A stretch of 64,000 nt of DNA from Caldilineaceae bacterium (GCA_026989655.1 JALSIX010000027.1:27793-91792); one strand, 5' to 3'; positions 50,152-58,979 are shown, counted from the first letter of the stretch. Notes: a model not told the origin generated them from the letters alone. Numbers and translations are program-made.

Positions 50152-50376
50152 TCAACGCCACAGCCGGGCCACCAGGTTGAACAACACCGTGAGCAGGACA
50201 CTGAGCAGGATCATGGTGCCCAGAGGCATGTACAGGGTCCAGTTGTCCCGCTCGATGACGATGTCGCCCGGCAGGCGTCCCAGGCCGGGCAACCGGTCAG
50301 CCAGGATCAACAACAGGCCGACGAGCAACAGGGTTCCACCGAGAAAGACCAGCATGCGTCCCAGGTCGTCCCACAT
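50152..50376 (-). CDS. DUF2905 small membrane protein
   Basis: 74 residues with two transmembrane helices (about 8-28 and 50-70) and the family signature LPGLGRLPGDIVIERDNWTLYMPLGTMILLS between them. Function is unknown across the family. It is in line with the thioredoxin gene upstream (116-bp gap) and the acidic protein downstream (29 bp). Confidence 0.92.
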   Translation of the reverse strand: MWDDLGRMLVFLGGTLLLVGLLLILADRLPGLGRLPGDIVIERDNWTLYMPLGTMILLSVLLTVLFNLVARLWR

Positions 50377-50492
50377 GGCGCCCCCTCACATCGCCACACG
50401 AAGCAGGATCGGGCACGAGACGGGTTCGACACAGCTCGGTGGACCCACCCCAGGAGCCCTCCCGGGCAGGCGGAGCGGGTCCACCCTCCCCC

Positions 50493-51260
50493 CTAGGCGA
50501 GGAAGCGTTGGAGCCGCTGGCGCAGGACCGGCAGGGGCTGGACCCCCACCATATGGTCCACCGGCTGGCCGTCTCGGAAGATGACCAAGGTGGGGATGCT
50601 CCGGATGCCGTAGCGCTGCGCGGTGACCGGATTCTCGTCCACGTTCAGCTTGGCGATGACGACCCGTTGGCCGAACTCCCGGGCCAATTGCTCGATGCTG
50701 GGGGCGAGCATCCGGCACGGCCCGCACCAGGGCGCCCAGAAGTCCACCAGGACAGGCCTGCCCCCGCGGATCACCTGTTCGAAGTTCGCGTCCGTCAAGG
50801 TGATGGGCTGGCCCGCCTCTGGGGCCTGGGCCCCGGCGCGACCCTGGGTCCGACCGCCCCCCACCGAGGCTCCCTGTCCCCGGCCGTTTACCGGGGCCTG
50901 CCGCCCGGAGGACCGCGGCGGACGGGGGCCTCCCTCCACCAGATAGCGCAGCCAGGCCTCCAGGGCCTCCTCCTCCAACATGCCGTGGACCACCGCGTCC
51001 GGCCGGCCGCCCTTCACGAAGACAAAGGCCGGCACCCGACGTACCCGGAAGCGGTCCAGCAGGGGCTGCTCCTCTCCCGCGTGGACCTTGGCAATCAGGG
51101 CTCTGCCCGCATGGCGACGGGCGGCCTGTTCCAGGGCCGAGTCCAGGCGATCCATCTCTGGGAGGCCCGGCTCCCAGAAGAGCAGGACCACAGGAAGCCC
51201 GGCCTGGAGCACCCGGTCGATGCTGTACCGATTGGTATGGATAACCGTGTCGATCTCCAT
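50493..51260 (-). CDS. tandem thioredoxin-fold protein with one active domain
   Basis: 255 residues with two thioredoxin domains. The N-terminal one (about 5-105) has the fold pattern (VVLLFWEPGLPEMDRL, RVRRVPAFVFVKGG) but no CxxC, so it is redox-inactive. A Gly/Arg/Pro-rich linker follows (about 110-145). The C-terminal domain is a full thioredoxin: VDFWAPWCGPCRML with Cys179 and Cys182, cis-Pro in RSIPTLVIFRDGQ. It is cytoplasmic, with no signal peptide. The start ATG 51260 lacks a Shine-Dalgarno; instead three 11-bp direct repeats abut it. A longer in-frame start (51332) is possible and would translate through the repeats. Confidence 0.85.
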   Translation of the reverse strand: MEIDTVIHTNRYSIDRVLQAGLPVVLLFWEPGLPEMDRLDSALEQAARRHAGRALIAKVHAGEEQPLLDRFRVRRVPAFVFVKGGRPDAVVHGMLEEEALEAWLRYLVEGGPRPPRSSGRQAPVNGRGQGASVGGGRTQGRAGAQAPEAGQPITLTDANFEQVIRGGRPVLVDFWAPWCGPCRMLAPSIEQLAREFGQRVVIAKLNVDENPVTAQRYGIRSIPTLVIFRDGQPVDHMVGVQPLPVLRQRLQRFLA

Positions 51261-51293
51261 GTTCGTTCTGGATTCGTTCTGGGCTCGTTCTGG
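51261..51293. repeat. three tandem 11-bp repeats abutting the thioredoxin start codon
   Basis: On the minus strand three copies of CCAGAACGA followed by GC, AT and AC, each 11 bp, end directly at the ATG. The array sits where a ribosome-binding site should be. It could be a regulator site with one-turn periodicity, a leader RNA element, or slippage-derived coding sequence if translation starts further upstream. Confidence 0.7.
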
Positions 51294-51368
51294 CTGAGAT
51301 CTCCCGCATCTTTCGTGCCCTACAGGGCCCATCGCACTCCAGTCTACCCCATCTCCATCAGCCCCATG

Positions 51369-52949
51369 TCAGCGTTCCATTAGCGCTTCGTTTGCGTCGG
51401 GCCGCGGAGGTGGCGGAGCCATCCCCAGCCAGGTGATCACCAGGTCGTCCAGGGGAACCGGGCTGTGCCTCTGCAGGATGCGGAGGAGATCCGCGCCGGT
51501 GGCGATCTCGTACCGGTAGGCACGGGCGTACTCCGCCAAGGCGGCTCGAAACGGGGCGTCCCCCATGCGCAGGCGGACCTGATGGAGGAAGAGAGCGCCC
51601 TTTGCGTAGACCACCTCCAGGTATTGCTGTTGGCTGAACTGGTCCAGGGAACCGGCCACCGGGCGGTCTCGATGCCAGCGGCGGGCGGCCTCCATCCAGT
51701 CCCGGTAGCGGGCCAGGACCCACTGGGCGGTGTGGAGGTCGCCGATGGCCTCGTAGTAGAGGACCACCGTGTAGTCGGCCAGGGCCTCATCCAGCCAGGG
51801 CTCGGCCACCGGATCGTTGCCCACGGTCTCGTACCACCACAGGTGGGCCAGCTCGTGCAGCACCGCGAAGTCCAGCGCGGTGCCGGCCACGTACAGCTGG
51901 GGGGCGATGGCCAGCACCTCCGAGTGCTCCATGCCGTAGCCCGTGGTGGGCATGGGAACGAACTCCAGCTCCCGGTGTGGGTAGGGCCCGAAGAGGTCCT
52001 CGAAGATGGGCAGGGCCTGCCGGGCCACATCCAGGATCCGCTGGGCGCCGGGTCGTCGGCCCGGCAGGTAGTAGCTATGCAGCCGCACGCGTCCGGCCAT
52101 GGCCGTCAGGCCCTGGTAGTGGTCGCTCACGGCCACGTAGAAGCTCCGAATGGGTCCCGCGGCCAGGTACCAGGTCTCCTGGCCGTCGGGCAGGCGGCTC
52201 CGCTGCAGCACCGTGCCGCTGGCCACCACCTGGTGTCCCGGGGGCACGGTCAACCGGACCCGGTAGTAGGCCGTCTGGCTGAAGATCATGTCGCCGAACT
52301 CCACGGCTGCGGCCGAGACCCGCCAGTCCGTGCCGTCGTGGACGGCCAGGAGCGGGTAGAACTCCGCCAGGTCGTAGACCCGATCCACGTAGCCGAAGAT
52401 CCCCTGGCCCACACTGCCGGCGATCACCTGGGTGGGCAGGGTGGTGGTGAAGGCCATCCGGATCAGGGCGGTCTGGCCGGGCTGCAGCGGTTTGGGCAGG
52501 GCAAGCTCCAGGGCAGAGTCCAGTTGGGTCCGGGTGCCTGTCACCGGATGGCCGTTCACCGTGACGTCCGCCACCTCCAGACGGCCTCCGTAGGAGGGCA
52601 GATTGGGATAGAGCCGCAGGACCAGGGTCTCCAAGGGGGTGGCTGCCGGGTTGGAGAAGACGATGGTCTCCTCGCCCCGGATCTGGGGCGACGGCCCAGG
52701 CACCAGACGGGCCCAGAGACGGTACTCGGGCCAGGGTCTCTGGGCCTCCGGAGTCGGGGTGGCGGGAGGTAGAGCCGTGGTGGTGTCCAGGGATGGCCCC
52801 GACCGGGGCAGAGGGGGGCCTCCCGGCTGCAGCCGCCCCCCTTGGGCCAGCACGATCCCGGCACATCCGGCCAGGAACAGGCCCCCTCCTATCAGAAGAA
52901 CCCATCGTCTGGCCTGGAACAGAGCGCAGATCCACCGTGGGGCGTTCAC
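51369..52949 (-). CDS. M1-family metallopeptidase-like lipoprotein
   Basis: 526 residues. GTG start at 52949, chosen because AAGGAG lies 6 bp upstream; a TTG directly at the Shine-Dalgarno (52955) is less likely. The signal ends in a lipobox (LFLAGC), followed by a Pro/Thr-rich spacer. The peptidase domain has a gluzincin site, HELAHLWW (about residue 363), and the third Zn ligand Glu in AEPWLDEALADY about 18 residues on. The upstream MEHSEV segment takes the place of the GAMEN exopeptidase motif (YGMEHSEVLAI), and an N-terminal beta-saddle precedes it. It is extracytoplasmic and membrane-anchored, probably an aminopeptidase for peptide scavenging. It may stand alone in transcription. Confidence 0.87.
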   Translation of the reverse strand: MNAPRWICALFQARRWVLLIGGGLFLAGCAGIVLAQGGRLQPGGPPLPRSGPSLDTTTALPPATPTPEAQRPWPEYRLWARLVPGPSPQIRGEETIVFSNPAATPLETLVLRLYPNLPSYGGRLEVADVTVNGHPVTGTRTQLDSALELALPKPLQPGQTALIRMAFTTTLPTQVIAGSVGQGIFGYVDRVYDLAEFYPLLAVHDGTDWRVSAAAVEFGDMIFSQTAYYRVRLTVPPGHQVVASGTVLQRSRLPDGQETWYLAAGPIRSFYVAVSDHYQGLTAMAGRVRLHSYYLPGRRPGAQRILDVARQALPIFEDLFGPYPHRELEFVPMPTTGYGMEHSEVLAIAPQLYVAGTALDFAVLHELAHLWWYETVGNDPVAEPWLDEALADYTVVLYYEAIGDLHTAQWVLARYRDWMEAARRWHRDRPVAGSLDQFSQQQYLEVVYAKGALFLHQVRLRMGDAPFRAALAEYARAYRYEIATGADLLRILQRHSPVPLDDLVITWLGMAPPPPRPDANEALMER

Positions 52950-53126
52950 GGACAACTCCTTGGCCGAGAGGGCCTGGATCTCCTGCCGGCCTCAGCCACC
53001 GGACGGGACAGGACCAGAGACCGGGCCCGAACTCGTCGCTTCCAGCCGGGCGCAGGGGCAACGTGGAGCCTGTCCCGGGCCACTGCCCGCCGGAGAGCCG
53101 TTTGCCGGACACAAACCCATGAACAG

Positions 53127-53155
53127 GGCCCAGGCCGGGCACGACGACCTGGGCC
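53127..53155. terminator. stem-loop after the rqcH-dnaJ operon
   Basis: GGCCCAGG and CCTGGGCC pair around a 13-nt loop, 8 bp after the dnaJ-like stop on the minus strand. Likely terminator or stabiliser without a T run. The remainder of the 213-bp gap to the metallopeptidase gene shows nothing else. Confidence 0.5.
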
Positions 53156-53162
53156 AGAGGCC

Positions 53163-54020
53163 TCACCCGCGGCGCAGTCCGCGCAGGATCTCGAAGGAAC
53201 GCCGCTCCTCGGGGCTCAGGGGCACGGGAAGCTGTACCCAGGTCTCCACGAACAGGTCGCCCCGCTGCTTCGGCGCGTGGAGATGGGGCATGCCCTGGCC
53301 GTTCAGCCGAAACACCTGGCCGTTCTGGGTGTCCGGCGGGATGCGCAGGACCACGGAGCCGGTCAGGGTCGGGACCGTCACCTCACCACCGAGCAAGGCG
53401 GTGTAGAGGTCCACCTGGGCCCGGGTGTGGAGGTCGTCCCCTTTGCGCACGAACCGCGGATGGGGCAGCACCTGGACGGTGAGAGTGAGCCGTCCCTGGT
53501 CCAGTTGCACCTGGGATCCGGTACGAACCCCGGGCGGAATGGTCACCTGAAAGCGTCGCCGGCCCTGTTGGATCCAGCGACGGGTACCCTGAAAGGCCTC
53601 CTCCAGGGAGATCTCCACCGTCAGGGTCCTGCGCCCCCCCTGGAGCAGGTGGCGCACCGGTCTGGCCTGCTCCAGGCTGCCAAAGAGATGGTGAAAGAAA
53701 TCCGAGAAGGCCGCGAAGGGATCGGGGGCCTGGCGCCGTCGCCTCGGCCATCGCCCTTGGGCCTTCGACGCCGGCTGGGCAGAGGCCGCGGGCTCGGGCC
53801 GGCCGGTGGTCCGGTACCGGTCATAGGCCCGACGCCGCGCCGGATCGGTGAGCACCGTGTAGGCCTCCTGGATCTCGATGAAACGGGCCTGGGCATAGGG
53901 GTTGTCGGGGTTCATGTCCGGATGATGGCGCCGGGCCAACTCCCGGTAGGCCCGCTTGATGGTCTCCAGGTCTGCGTTGGGCGGCACACCGAGGATCCGG
54001 TAGTAGTCCTTGGTCTCCAT
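53163..54020 (-). CDS. DnaJ-class co-chaperone, CbpA-like (no zinc finger)
   Basis: 285 residues. J domain at 5-70 with the HPD motif at residues 33-35 and KDYYRILGVPPNADLETIKRAYREL before it. A linker with Gly/Arg/Pro (about 75-105) replaces the usual zinc-finger domain. Two C-terminal substrate-binding sandwiches follow (about 120-280; VEISLEEAFQGTRRWI, LIVQV-like LTVQVLPHPRFVRKGDDL, then GGEVTVPTLTGSVVLRIPPDTQNGQVFRLNGQGMP). It stimulates a DnaK and delivers unfolded clients. It follows the rqcH gene by 27 bp on the same strand, linking client rescue and chaperone function. Confidence 0.93.
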   Translation of the reverse strand: METKDYYRILGVPPNADLETIKRAYRELARRHHPDMNPDNPYAQARFIEIQEAYTVLTDPARRRAYDRYRTTGRPEPAASAQPASKAQGRWPRRRRQAPDPFAAFSDFFHHLFGSLEQARPVRHLLQGGRRTLTVEISLEEAFQGTRRWIQQGRRRFQVTIPPGVRTGSQVQLDQGRLTLTVQVLPHPRFVRKGDDLHTRAQVDLYTALLGGEVTVPTLTGSVVLRIPPDTQNGQVFRLNGQGMPHLHAPKQRGDLFVETWVQLPVPLSPEERRSFEILRGLRRG

Positions 54021-54047
54021 GCCTCTGCCGTTCCGCCTCTCGCTCGT

Positions 54048-55808
54048 TCAGGGCCTGCGGTGCGCTGCCGCGGGCTCCAGCTCCTGGGGCCACTCGCCGG
54101 GGACCACCAGGGTCCGCTCATGGCGGTAGTGGACCTGTCCCGGATGTCCGCCCCGGCGCCGGGTGACGAAACGCCGTTCGGTGAGGGCCACGGCCACCGC
54201 CCTTTCGCCGCGGAGACGGGAGAAATAGGCCGCGAGCTGGGCAGCCAGCCGCAGGGTCGCCTCGTCCACCGGACGGCCTCCGCTGCGGACGATCACATGG
54301 GCCCCCGGCGCGTCCCGGACGTGGAGCCAGAGGTCCTGTGGATGGGCCACCTGGAAGGTGACCTGCTCGTTCTCCCGGGCGTTGCGCCCCACCAACACGG
54401 TGAAGCCCTCTGGCGAGAGAAAGCGCAGCGGGCTTGGCCGCGGGCGCGCAGCCCGTCCCGCGCCGGGACGAGGACGCAGGAAGCCGGCTTCCCGGAGCTC
54501 GGCCTGGACCGCGGCAATGGCCGGCTGGTCCTCGGCCAGGGCCAGGTCGGTCTCCAGTTGGTCCAGAAAGGCCAGATCGGCCTCCAGCTCGGCCCGGCGG
54601 CGGGGGATGAAGGCCTGGGCCCGTTCCAGCTTGGAGGCCCGCGCGAAGAGACGCTGGGCCTGCTCCACCGGAGAGAGTCGATCCGACAGAGGGATGCGCA
54701 GCTCTCCCTCCTCCAGGGGGACCACCAGCTCCCGTTGGCCGGGCTCGACCTGGCTGTTGAGGGCCAGGAGCCATTCGGCCTGGGTGCGCAGCCGTTGAGG
54801 CTCACCGGGCTCCGGTGCATCCTGGAGCAAGGCCTGGAGCCGACGCTCCACCCGTTCCCGGGCCTGTCGGATGAGATCGGCCACCGTGCGCCGCAGGGCC
54901 GCGTAGGGGTCTGTGGCGGCTTGCCGATCTCGGCCCCCTTGGGCGTAGAAGATCTCCACCGCCTGGCTGATGTCCGAGGTGGCCTGGAAGTGGGGCAGGA
55001 AGTGGATCCGATAGGGGGCAAAGGCCACCACGGCCCCCGCGGCGTCCAGCCCCAGACCCGGAGACCAGGACCGGGACTGGGGAAGGGACCACAGCTCCTG
55101 GAGGGTGGAGGCCACAGCCGCGGGCTCCACCGCCTGGGCGGGGGTCTCGGGATCGCCCTCCGTGGCCCGCCAGGCAACCTCTCGGGCCAGGGTCGGGCTG
55201 ACCCCGGCAAACCGGACCACCAGCACCCGCCACAGGGGTTCTGGGCTGTCCAGGGCGTCCTGGAGACGTTCCCGGTAGCCTGGCGAGCCGTCGTCCGTGG
55301 GGGGCAGCTTGCCCTGGACCGGCGGCGGTGTGTAGGGGTGTCGAGGCCCCAGGACCCGACCGCGGCCGTCCCGGCCCGGGGTCCGGCGCAACGCGTCCAG
55401 GATGCTGTGGTCCGGATCCAGCAGGAGCAGGTTGGCGGCCCGACCGATGAGCTCCGCGACCAGGGTGGTGGAGCCATGCTCCGGGTGGTCGAAGGCCAGG
55501 AAGAGCACCCGTTCGTAGGGGAAGGGCAGGTGAGCACGCTCCAACACGGCCCCGCGGACGTATTTGCGCAGGAGGAGGAGCAGGGGAGTCTCTCCCTCCA
55601 CACCCCGGCGCAGCCTGTGGCCCACCCGATGCACCCGGGGGTGGGAGGCATGGGCAGCCAGGAGCAGGTAGTGGCGGCGACGGCACGCGTAGACCTCCAA
55701 CCCCACCGCGTGGGTGTCCGGCAACACCACCTGCTGGACCCGCCCACCGGCCAGATGCTCGTTGAGCTCCTCGGTCACCGCGGCCAGGGTAAGTGCGTCG
55801 AAATGCAT
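54048..55808 (-). CDS. rqcH: RqcH (Rqc2/NEMF homologue, NFACT family)
   Basis: 586 residues. The N-terminal NFACT-N domain starts MHFDALTLAAVTEELNEHLAGGRVQQVV. A coiled-coil/helical centre follows (about 290-450, including two Arg/Glu-rich helices), then NFACT-R with DLWLHVRDAPGAHVIVRSGG. RqcH binds stalled 50S-peptidyl-tRNA complexes and adds C-terminal alanine tails that mark the peptide for degradation. The C-terminal segment (VHYRHERTLVVPGEWPQE) is the usual end of the family. The start codon sits only 6 bp after a -10 box, so the mRNA may be leaderless. Confidence 0.92.
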   Translation of the reverse strand: MHFDALTLAAVTEELNEHLAGGRVQQVVLPDTHAVGLEVYACRRRHYLLLAAHASHPRVHRVGHRLRRGVEGETPLLLLLRKYVRGAVLERAHLPFPYERVLFLAFDHPEHGSTTLVAELIGRAANLLLLDPDHSILDALRRTPGRDGRGRVLGPRHPYTPPPVQGKLPPTDDGSPGYRERLQDALDSPEPLWRVLVVRFAGVSPTLAREVAWRATEGDPETPAQAVEPAAVASTLQELWSLPQSRSWSPGLGLDAAGAVVAFAPYRIHFLPHFQATSDISQAVEIFYAQGGRDRQAATDPYAALRRTVADLIRQARERVERRLQALLQDAPEPGEPQRLRTQAEWLLALNSQVEPGQRELVVPLEEGELRIPLSDRLSPVEQAQRLFARASKLERAQAFIPRRRAELEADLAFLDQLETDLALAEDQPAIAAVQAELREAGFLRPRPGAGRAARPRPSPLRFLSPEGFTVLVGRNARENEQVTFQVAHPQDLWLHVRDAPGAHVIVRSGGRPVDEATLRLAAQLAAYFSRLRGERAVAVALTERRFVTRRRGGHPGQVHYRHERTLVVPGEWPQELEPAAAHRRP

Positions 55809-55814
55809 GGCCCT

Positions 55815-55843
55815 ACTCTATCACGGGGGGCGGGGGGCGTCAA
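55815..55843 (-). promoter_or_regulatory. rqcH promoter (leaderless type)
   Basis: On the minus strand TTGACG (55843-55838), 17 bp, TAGAGT (55820-55815). Only AGGGCC separates the -10 box from the ATG, so transcription should start at or next to the A of the start codon. Confidence 0.75.
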
Positions 55844-55844
55844 T

Positions 55845-55874
55845 TTGAACATCCGCCTACCCCCCCGGTACAAT
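55845..55874 (+). promoter_or_regulatory. promoter of the first GT-C protein gene (leaderless type)
   Basis: TTGAAC (55845-55850), 18 bp, TACAAT (55869-55874). The -35 box is separated by a single base from the -35 box of the divergent rqcH promoter. The in-frame ATG at 55882 lies where transcription should begin. Confidence 0.75.
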
Positions 55875-55881
55875 GCATGCC

Positions 55882-57927
55882 ATGCGCCCGTGTACCTTCG
55901 CGAGGTGGGGCCGAGTGGGCCTGGGGGCTCTGATGCTGTTGGCCTTCGGGCTGCGCCTCTACCGCCTGGAGCTCCAGAACATCTGGTGGGACGAGGCCCG
56001 CAACATCGACGTGGCCCTGCGCCCCTTCTGGCAGATCCCCACAGCGCCAGAGCTGGACATCCACCCTCCGCTCTACTTCGAACTGCTCCACGGCTGGCTG
56101 GCCTGGCTGGGCATTCGCCGGGAGATGGCCTGGCCCGTGGTGGCCTATGGAGCCCGCTTCCTCAGCGCAGCCGTGGGCACCGTGGGGGTGGCGCTGTTGG
56201 CCCGTTGGGGCAGACAGGTGGGGGGATGGCGTCTCGCGGGCCTGGTGGCCTGCTTGGGCGCGGTGTCCCCCCTCTGGGTGGCCGAGGCCCAGGAGGCCCG
56301 GATGTACACCCTGGCCTTTGCCTGGCTGCTGGCGGCTGCCCTGGCCTTCCACGCGCTGCAACGAGAGACGCGGGCCGACAGCGGCTGGGGTCGGGCCCAC
56401 CTGGCCTTCGGGGTGGCCCTGGCCCTGGCTCTGGCCACCCACTACACCGTCCTCTTCGTGGCCGTGGCCTGGTACGGGTTCTGGACACTCCAAGCCCTCC
56501 GGGGACCCAGGCGCGGGGTCCAGATACGCCACGTGGGATACACCGGCCTGGTGACGGCCGGGCTCCTCCTGCCCGTGGTGCCCATCGCCCTGCGCCAGAT
56601 CCCGGACTACGCGAACCCCAATCTGGGCATCCCCTCCTGGAGCGAGTACCTGGCCGCCAACTGGAGCGGCTTCCTGGGCGGCTATGCCTGGCACAGCGAG
56701 TGGCTGAGCTGGCTCCGCGCGAAGGGCTGGTGGCTGTGGACCATGTTCGGAATGGCCCTGGTGGGCCTGGCCGCGGCATGGAGCCACGGCCGGAGCCTCC
56801 AGGAGGCCTCCACCCCAGCCAGCCAGGCGCCCGGTGTCCCCGGTCCCCGGGACGTGGGCATCGCGGACATCGAGAAGGGGACCGGCTTTGCCCTGGTCTG
56901 GCTGGTGGGGGGGCTGGCCCTCTACTACGGAGCCGTGGTGGATCGAGGGGCCTTCAACATCCGCTACAGCAGTTTCGTGACCCCGGCCCTCTACCTGCTC
57001 TTGGGCGTGGGCCTGGTGGGCCTGCGCCGCTGGCATGGGCTGGCACCCTGGCTGGGGCTGGGCCTGGTGCTGGTAGGGATGGTGCCGGCCCTGCGGGCAG
57101 ACCTGTCGGACCCGCGCTTCTTTCGAGAGGACATGGCCGGGGTGGCCGCCTGGCTGCGGGAAAGGGTGCAGCCCCAGGACGCGATCTTCGTGGACCAGAA
57201 GTACCCCTTCGGGTTCTACTGGCGCCGCTACGCCATTCCCCCAGGGGAGATACGGGAAGGGCCGGAGCCCGCGCCGGCCCGCTATCTGTTCGTGGACATC
57301 AACACGGTGGACCGCAAGCTCAGCGCATGGGCCGGGCAGGCCCGCCGGGTCTTCTGGGTGGAGTGGTACGAGAGCGACACGGATCCCCGAGGAGCCGTGG
57401 CCTTTCTCCTGGACAAGCACGGGCGGCGCCAGGGGAAACAGGAGTTCCGGGGATATCGGGTGACCTGGTGGGAACTGGAGCCACCGACCCGTTTCGTGCT
57501 GGCCCAGGGGATGAGAGCTCAGGAGCTCCTCTGGGAGAACGGAATGGCCGCGGTAGAGGTGGGGATAGGGCCGCTGCGGTCCGAGGGTAGGACACAGATC
57601 CCGGTGGTGGTGCGCTGGCGGCGATGGGCCGAGCCCCCAGCCCGGCCCTGGAAAGCCCGGGTGGCCCTGTACGACGACCAGGGCACCCGGCTGGCCCAGG
57701 ACGACCGGCGGCTCCTGAACGACCGACATCTGGCGCCGAGGGAGTGGGAAGCCCAGGACCGACCGCTGAACGTGTACATGCTGGCCCTGGAATCCGAGCT
57801 GCCCCCGGGGCGCTACCCGGTGCGCCTGCTGGTGTACGACGGGGAGACGTTGGAGCCGGTGACATGGGTGGATGGAGCCGGGTCGCCCCGGGGAATCGAG
57901 CCGGTGATCGGCTGGGTGGAGCGGTGA
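55882..57927 (+). CDS. GT-C/ArnT-like polytopic glycosyltransferase
   Basis: 681-residue membrane protein. The N-terminal part has the GT-C layout: a first helix (GLGALMLLAFGLRLYRL), then the acidic loop motif IWWDEARN with the Asp-Glu pair expected to bind the lipid-linked sugar, and DIHPPLYFELLHGWL, followed by about ten hydrophobic segments to residue 405. The C-terminal 270 residues are soluble and beta-rich, placed outside the membrane (VDQKYPFGFYWRRYAIPPGE and onward, ending with LPPGRYPVRLLVYDGETLEPV). It probably transfers a sugar from a polyprenyl carrier to a surface molecule. The ATG at 55873 overlaps the -10 box, so I favour ATG 55882 as a leaderless start. Confidence 0.87.
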   Translation: MRPCTFARWGRVGLGALMLLAFGLRLYRLELQNIWWDEARNIDVALRPFWQIPTAPELDIHPPLYFELLHGWLAWLGIRREMAWPVVAYGARFLSAAVGTVGVALLARWGRQVGGWRLAGLVACLGAVSPLWVAEAQEARMYTLAFAWLLAAALAFHALQRETRADSGWGRAHLAFGVALALALATHYTVLFVAVAWYGFWTLQALRGPRRGVQIRHVGYTGLVTAGLLLPVVPIALRQIPDYANPNLGIPSWSEYLAANWSGFLGGYAWHSEWLSWLRAKGWWLWTMFGMALVGLAAAWSHGRSLQEASTPASQAPGVPGPRDVGIADIEKGTGFALVWLVGGLALYYGAVVDRGAFNIRYSSFVTPALYLLLGVGLVGLRRWHGLAPWLGLGLVLVGMVPALRADLSDPRFFREDMAGVAAWLRERVQPQDAIFVDQKYPFGFYWRRYAIPPGEIREGPEPAPARYLFVDINTVDRKLSAWAGQARRVFWVEWYESDTDPRGAVAFLLDKHGRRQGKQEFRGYRVTWWELEPPTRFVLAQGMRAQELLWENGMAAVEVGIGPLRSEGRTQIPVVVRWRRWAEPPARPWKARVALYDDQGTRLAQDDRRLLNDRHLAPREWEAQDRPLNVYMLALESELPPGRYPVRLLVYDGETLEPVTWVDGAGSPRGIEPVIGWVER

Positions 57928-57997
57928 GGCCCGGAGGCAGAAGCCGTCCTCGCGGTCGACCGTTGCCGGGGCATCCCCACGGGAAAGAGCGAGGCCG

Positions 57998-58032
57998 GTC
58001 CACCGGCCGACAGGAGCTGCCGGCCGGTGGAC
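57998..58032. terminator. bidirectional stem-loop between the GT-C and hemQ-like genes
   Basis: Perfect 12-bp stem (GTCCACCGGCCG with CGGCCGGTGGAC, 11-nt loop) in the 140-bp gap between convergent genes. It lies 36 bp from the minus-strand stop and 71 bp from the plus-strand stop. Confidence 0.7.
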
Positions 58033-58067
58033 GGAGGGGACGAGGGAACGGCAAAGGGCTGGATGGC

Positions 58068-58796
58068 TCAGGTCTGGGCAGGACTCTGCCAGAGCACCTT
58101 GCCCACGAAGAAGGGCCCCAGGCTCTCCAGCCACTTGGAGGTCTGCTGGGTGCTGCGCATGCGCTGTACCACCGCGGAGCAGGGGTGGAGCTCGTGGCCC
58201 AGGATGGCGACCACAAAGTCGTTGTCGTGTTTGTCCAGGCCGTGGCAGACGAGACGGATATCGGTGGCCAGGTCGGCCTTGCCGAACTCCCGACCGATGG
58301 CCCCGTGCTCGCCCAGGATGCGGCGCTTCTCCTCCTCGGGCAACAGCTCGAAGGCCTTGACCCGGCGCAGCGGATACCAGATGGCCCACTGCCAGCTCGG
58401 GTCCAGGACCTTCTCCCGGGGCCGGACGATGAGGGCCCGCTCCAGGTCCTCCTCGTAGCCGATGGCGTAGGTGCGGCCGAACATGGTGTACTCGGGCTTG
58501 GGCTGGAGGGAGGCGAAAGCGGGGCCGTTCAGGATCCGCCGCAGCTCGCCCACGAAGAAGTCCGGGTCCACCGCCAGGGTGAGCAGGCCGATGCCCTGGG
58601 GATCGTGCAGGTCCAGGTAGACCACGGCATCGATCCGGGCCTCTTCCAAGGCCTGGATCAGAGGACTCGGATCGGGACAATGGCCGTAGGCCCGGAACTG
58701 CATGAACAGACGCCTGTCCAGAGAGGCGCCCCCCCGACCCCGCTCACTCAGGTCCAGCCTGGGACGTGCGACAGAGGAAGGGTGTGGATGGGTCAT
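58068..58796 (-). CDS. HemQ/chlorite dismutase-family heme protein (likely coproheme decarboxylase)
   Basis: 242-residue protein of the chlorite dismutase/DyP-like superfamily. WYPLRR holds Tyr141, at the position of the catalytic tyrosine in Firmicutes HemQ. GEHGAIGR holds His164, matching the proximal heme ligand of S. aureus HemQ; the 23-residue spacing agrees with a Tyr/His pair separated by 27 there, less a short loop. Chlorite dismutase needs a distal Arg which I could not place. It would convert coproheme III to heme b. The N-terminal 30 residues are basic and not part of the fold. Start ATG 58796 (MTHPHPSS). Other heme genes are not in the window. Confidence 0.82.
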   Translation of the reverse strand: MTHPHPSSVARPRLDLSERGRGGASLDRRLFMQFRAYGHCPDPSPLIQALEEARIDAVVYLDLHDPQGIGLLTLAVDPDFFVGELRRILNGPAFASLQPKPEYTMFGRTYAIGYEEDLERALIVRPREKVLDPSWQWAIWYPLRRVKAFELLPEEEKRRILGEHGAIGREFGKADLATDIRLVCHGLDKHDNDFVVAILGHELHPCSAVVQRMRSTQQTSKWLESLGPFFVGKVLWQSPAQT

Positions 58797-58959
58797 GTCT
58801 CCGTTCTCCGGGATGGATGGCTGCCAGGGCCCGGCCGGGCTGGATCCCGCCCTGGGGCTCCGGGCAGACGAGAGCGACACGGCCCCGGGCGAAAGGGGCC
58901 GGCCTGGGCGGATGGAGCCCGACGGCTGGGCCCTGGCCATCGGCTCCACCTGGGACAAT

Positions 58960-58979
58960 CCGTAGTATTCCGTAGTATA
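58960..58979. repeat. two tandem 10-bp repeats forming overlapping -10 elements
   Basis: CCGTAGTAT(T/A) occurs twice in tandem in the divergent gap between the hemQ-like and second GT-C genes. The second copy supplies TAGTAT for the plus strand and, read on the minus strand, TATACT for the hemQ-like gene. Confidence 0.6.

Noticed and set aside
51261..51293. The 11-bp triple repeat as a SARP operator
   Set aside because: Period fits, but the array abuts the start codon and the position 8 bp downstream is inside the coding region with no -10 box.
52842..57590. A 1582-codon plus-strand frame over dnaJ and rqcH
   Set aside because: Shadow frame with no domains; both minus-strand genes are recognised families with family-length products.
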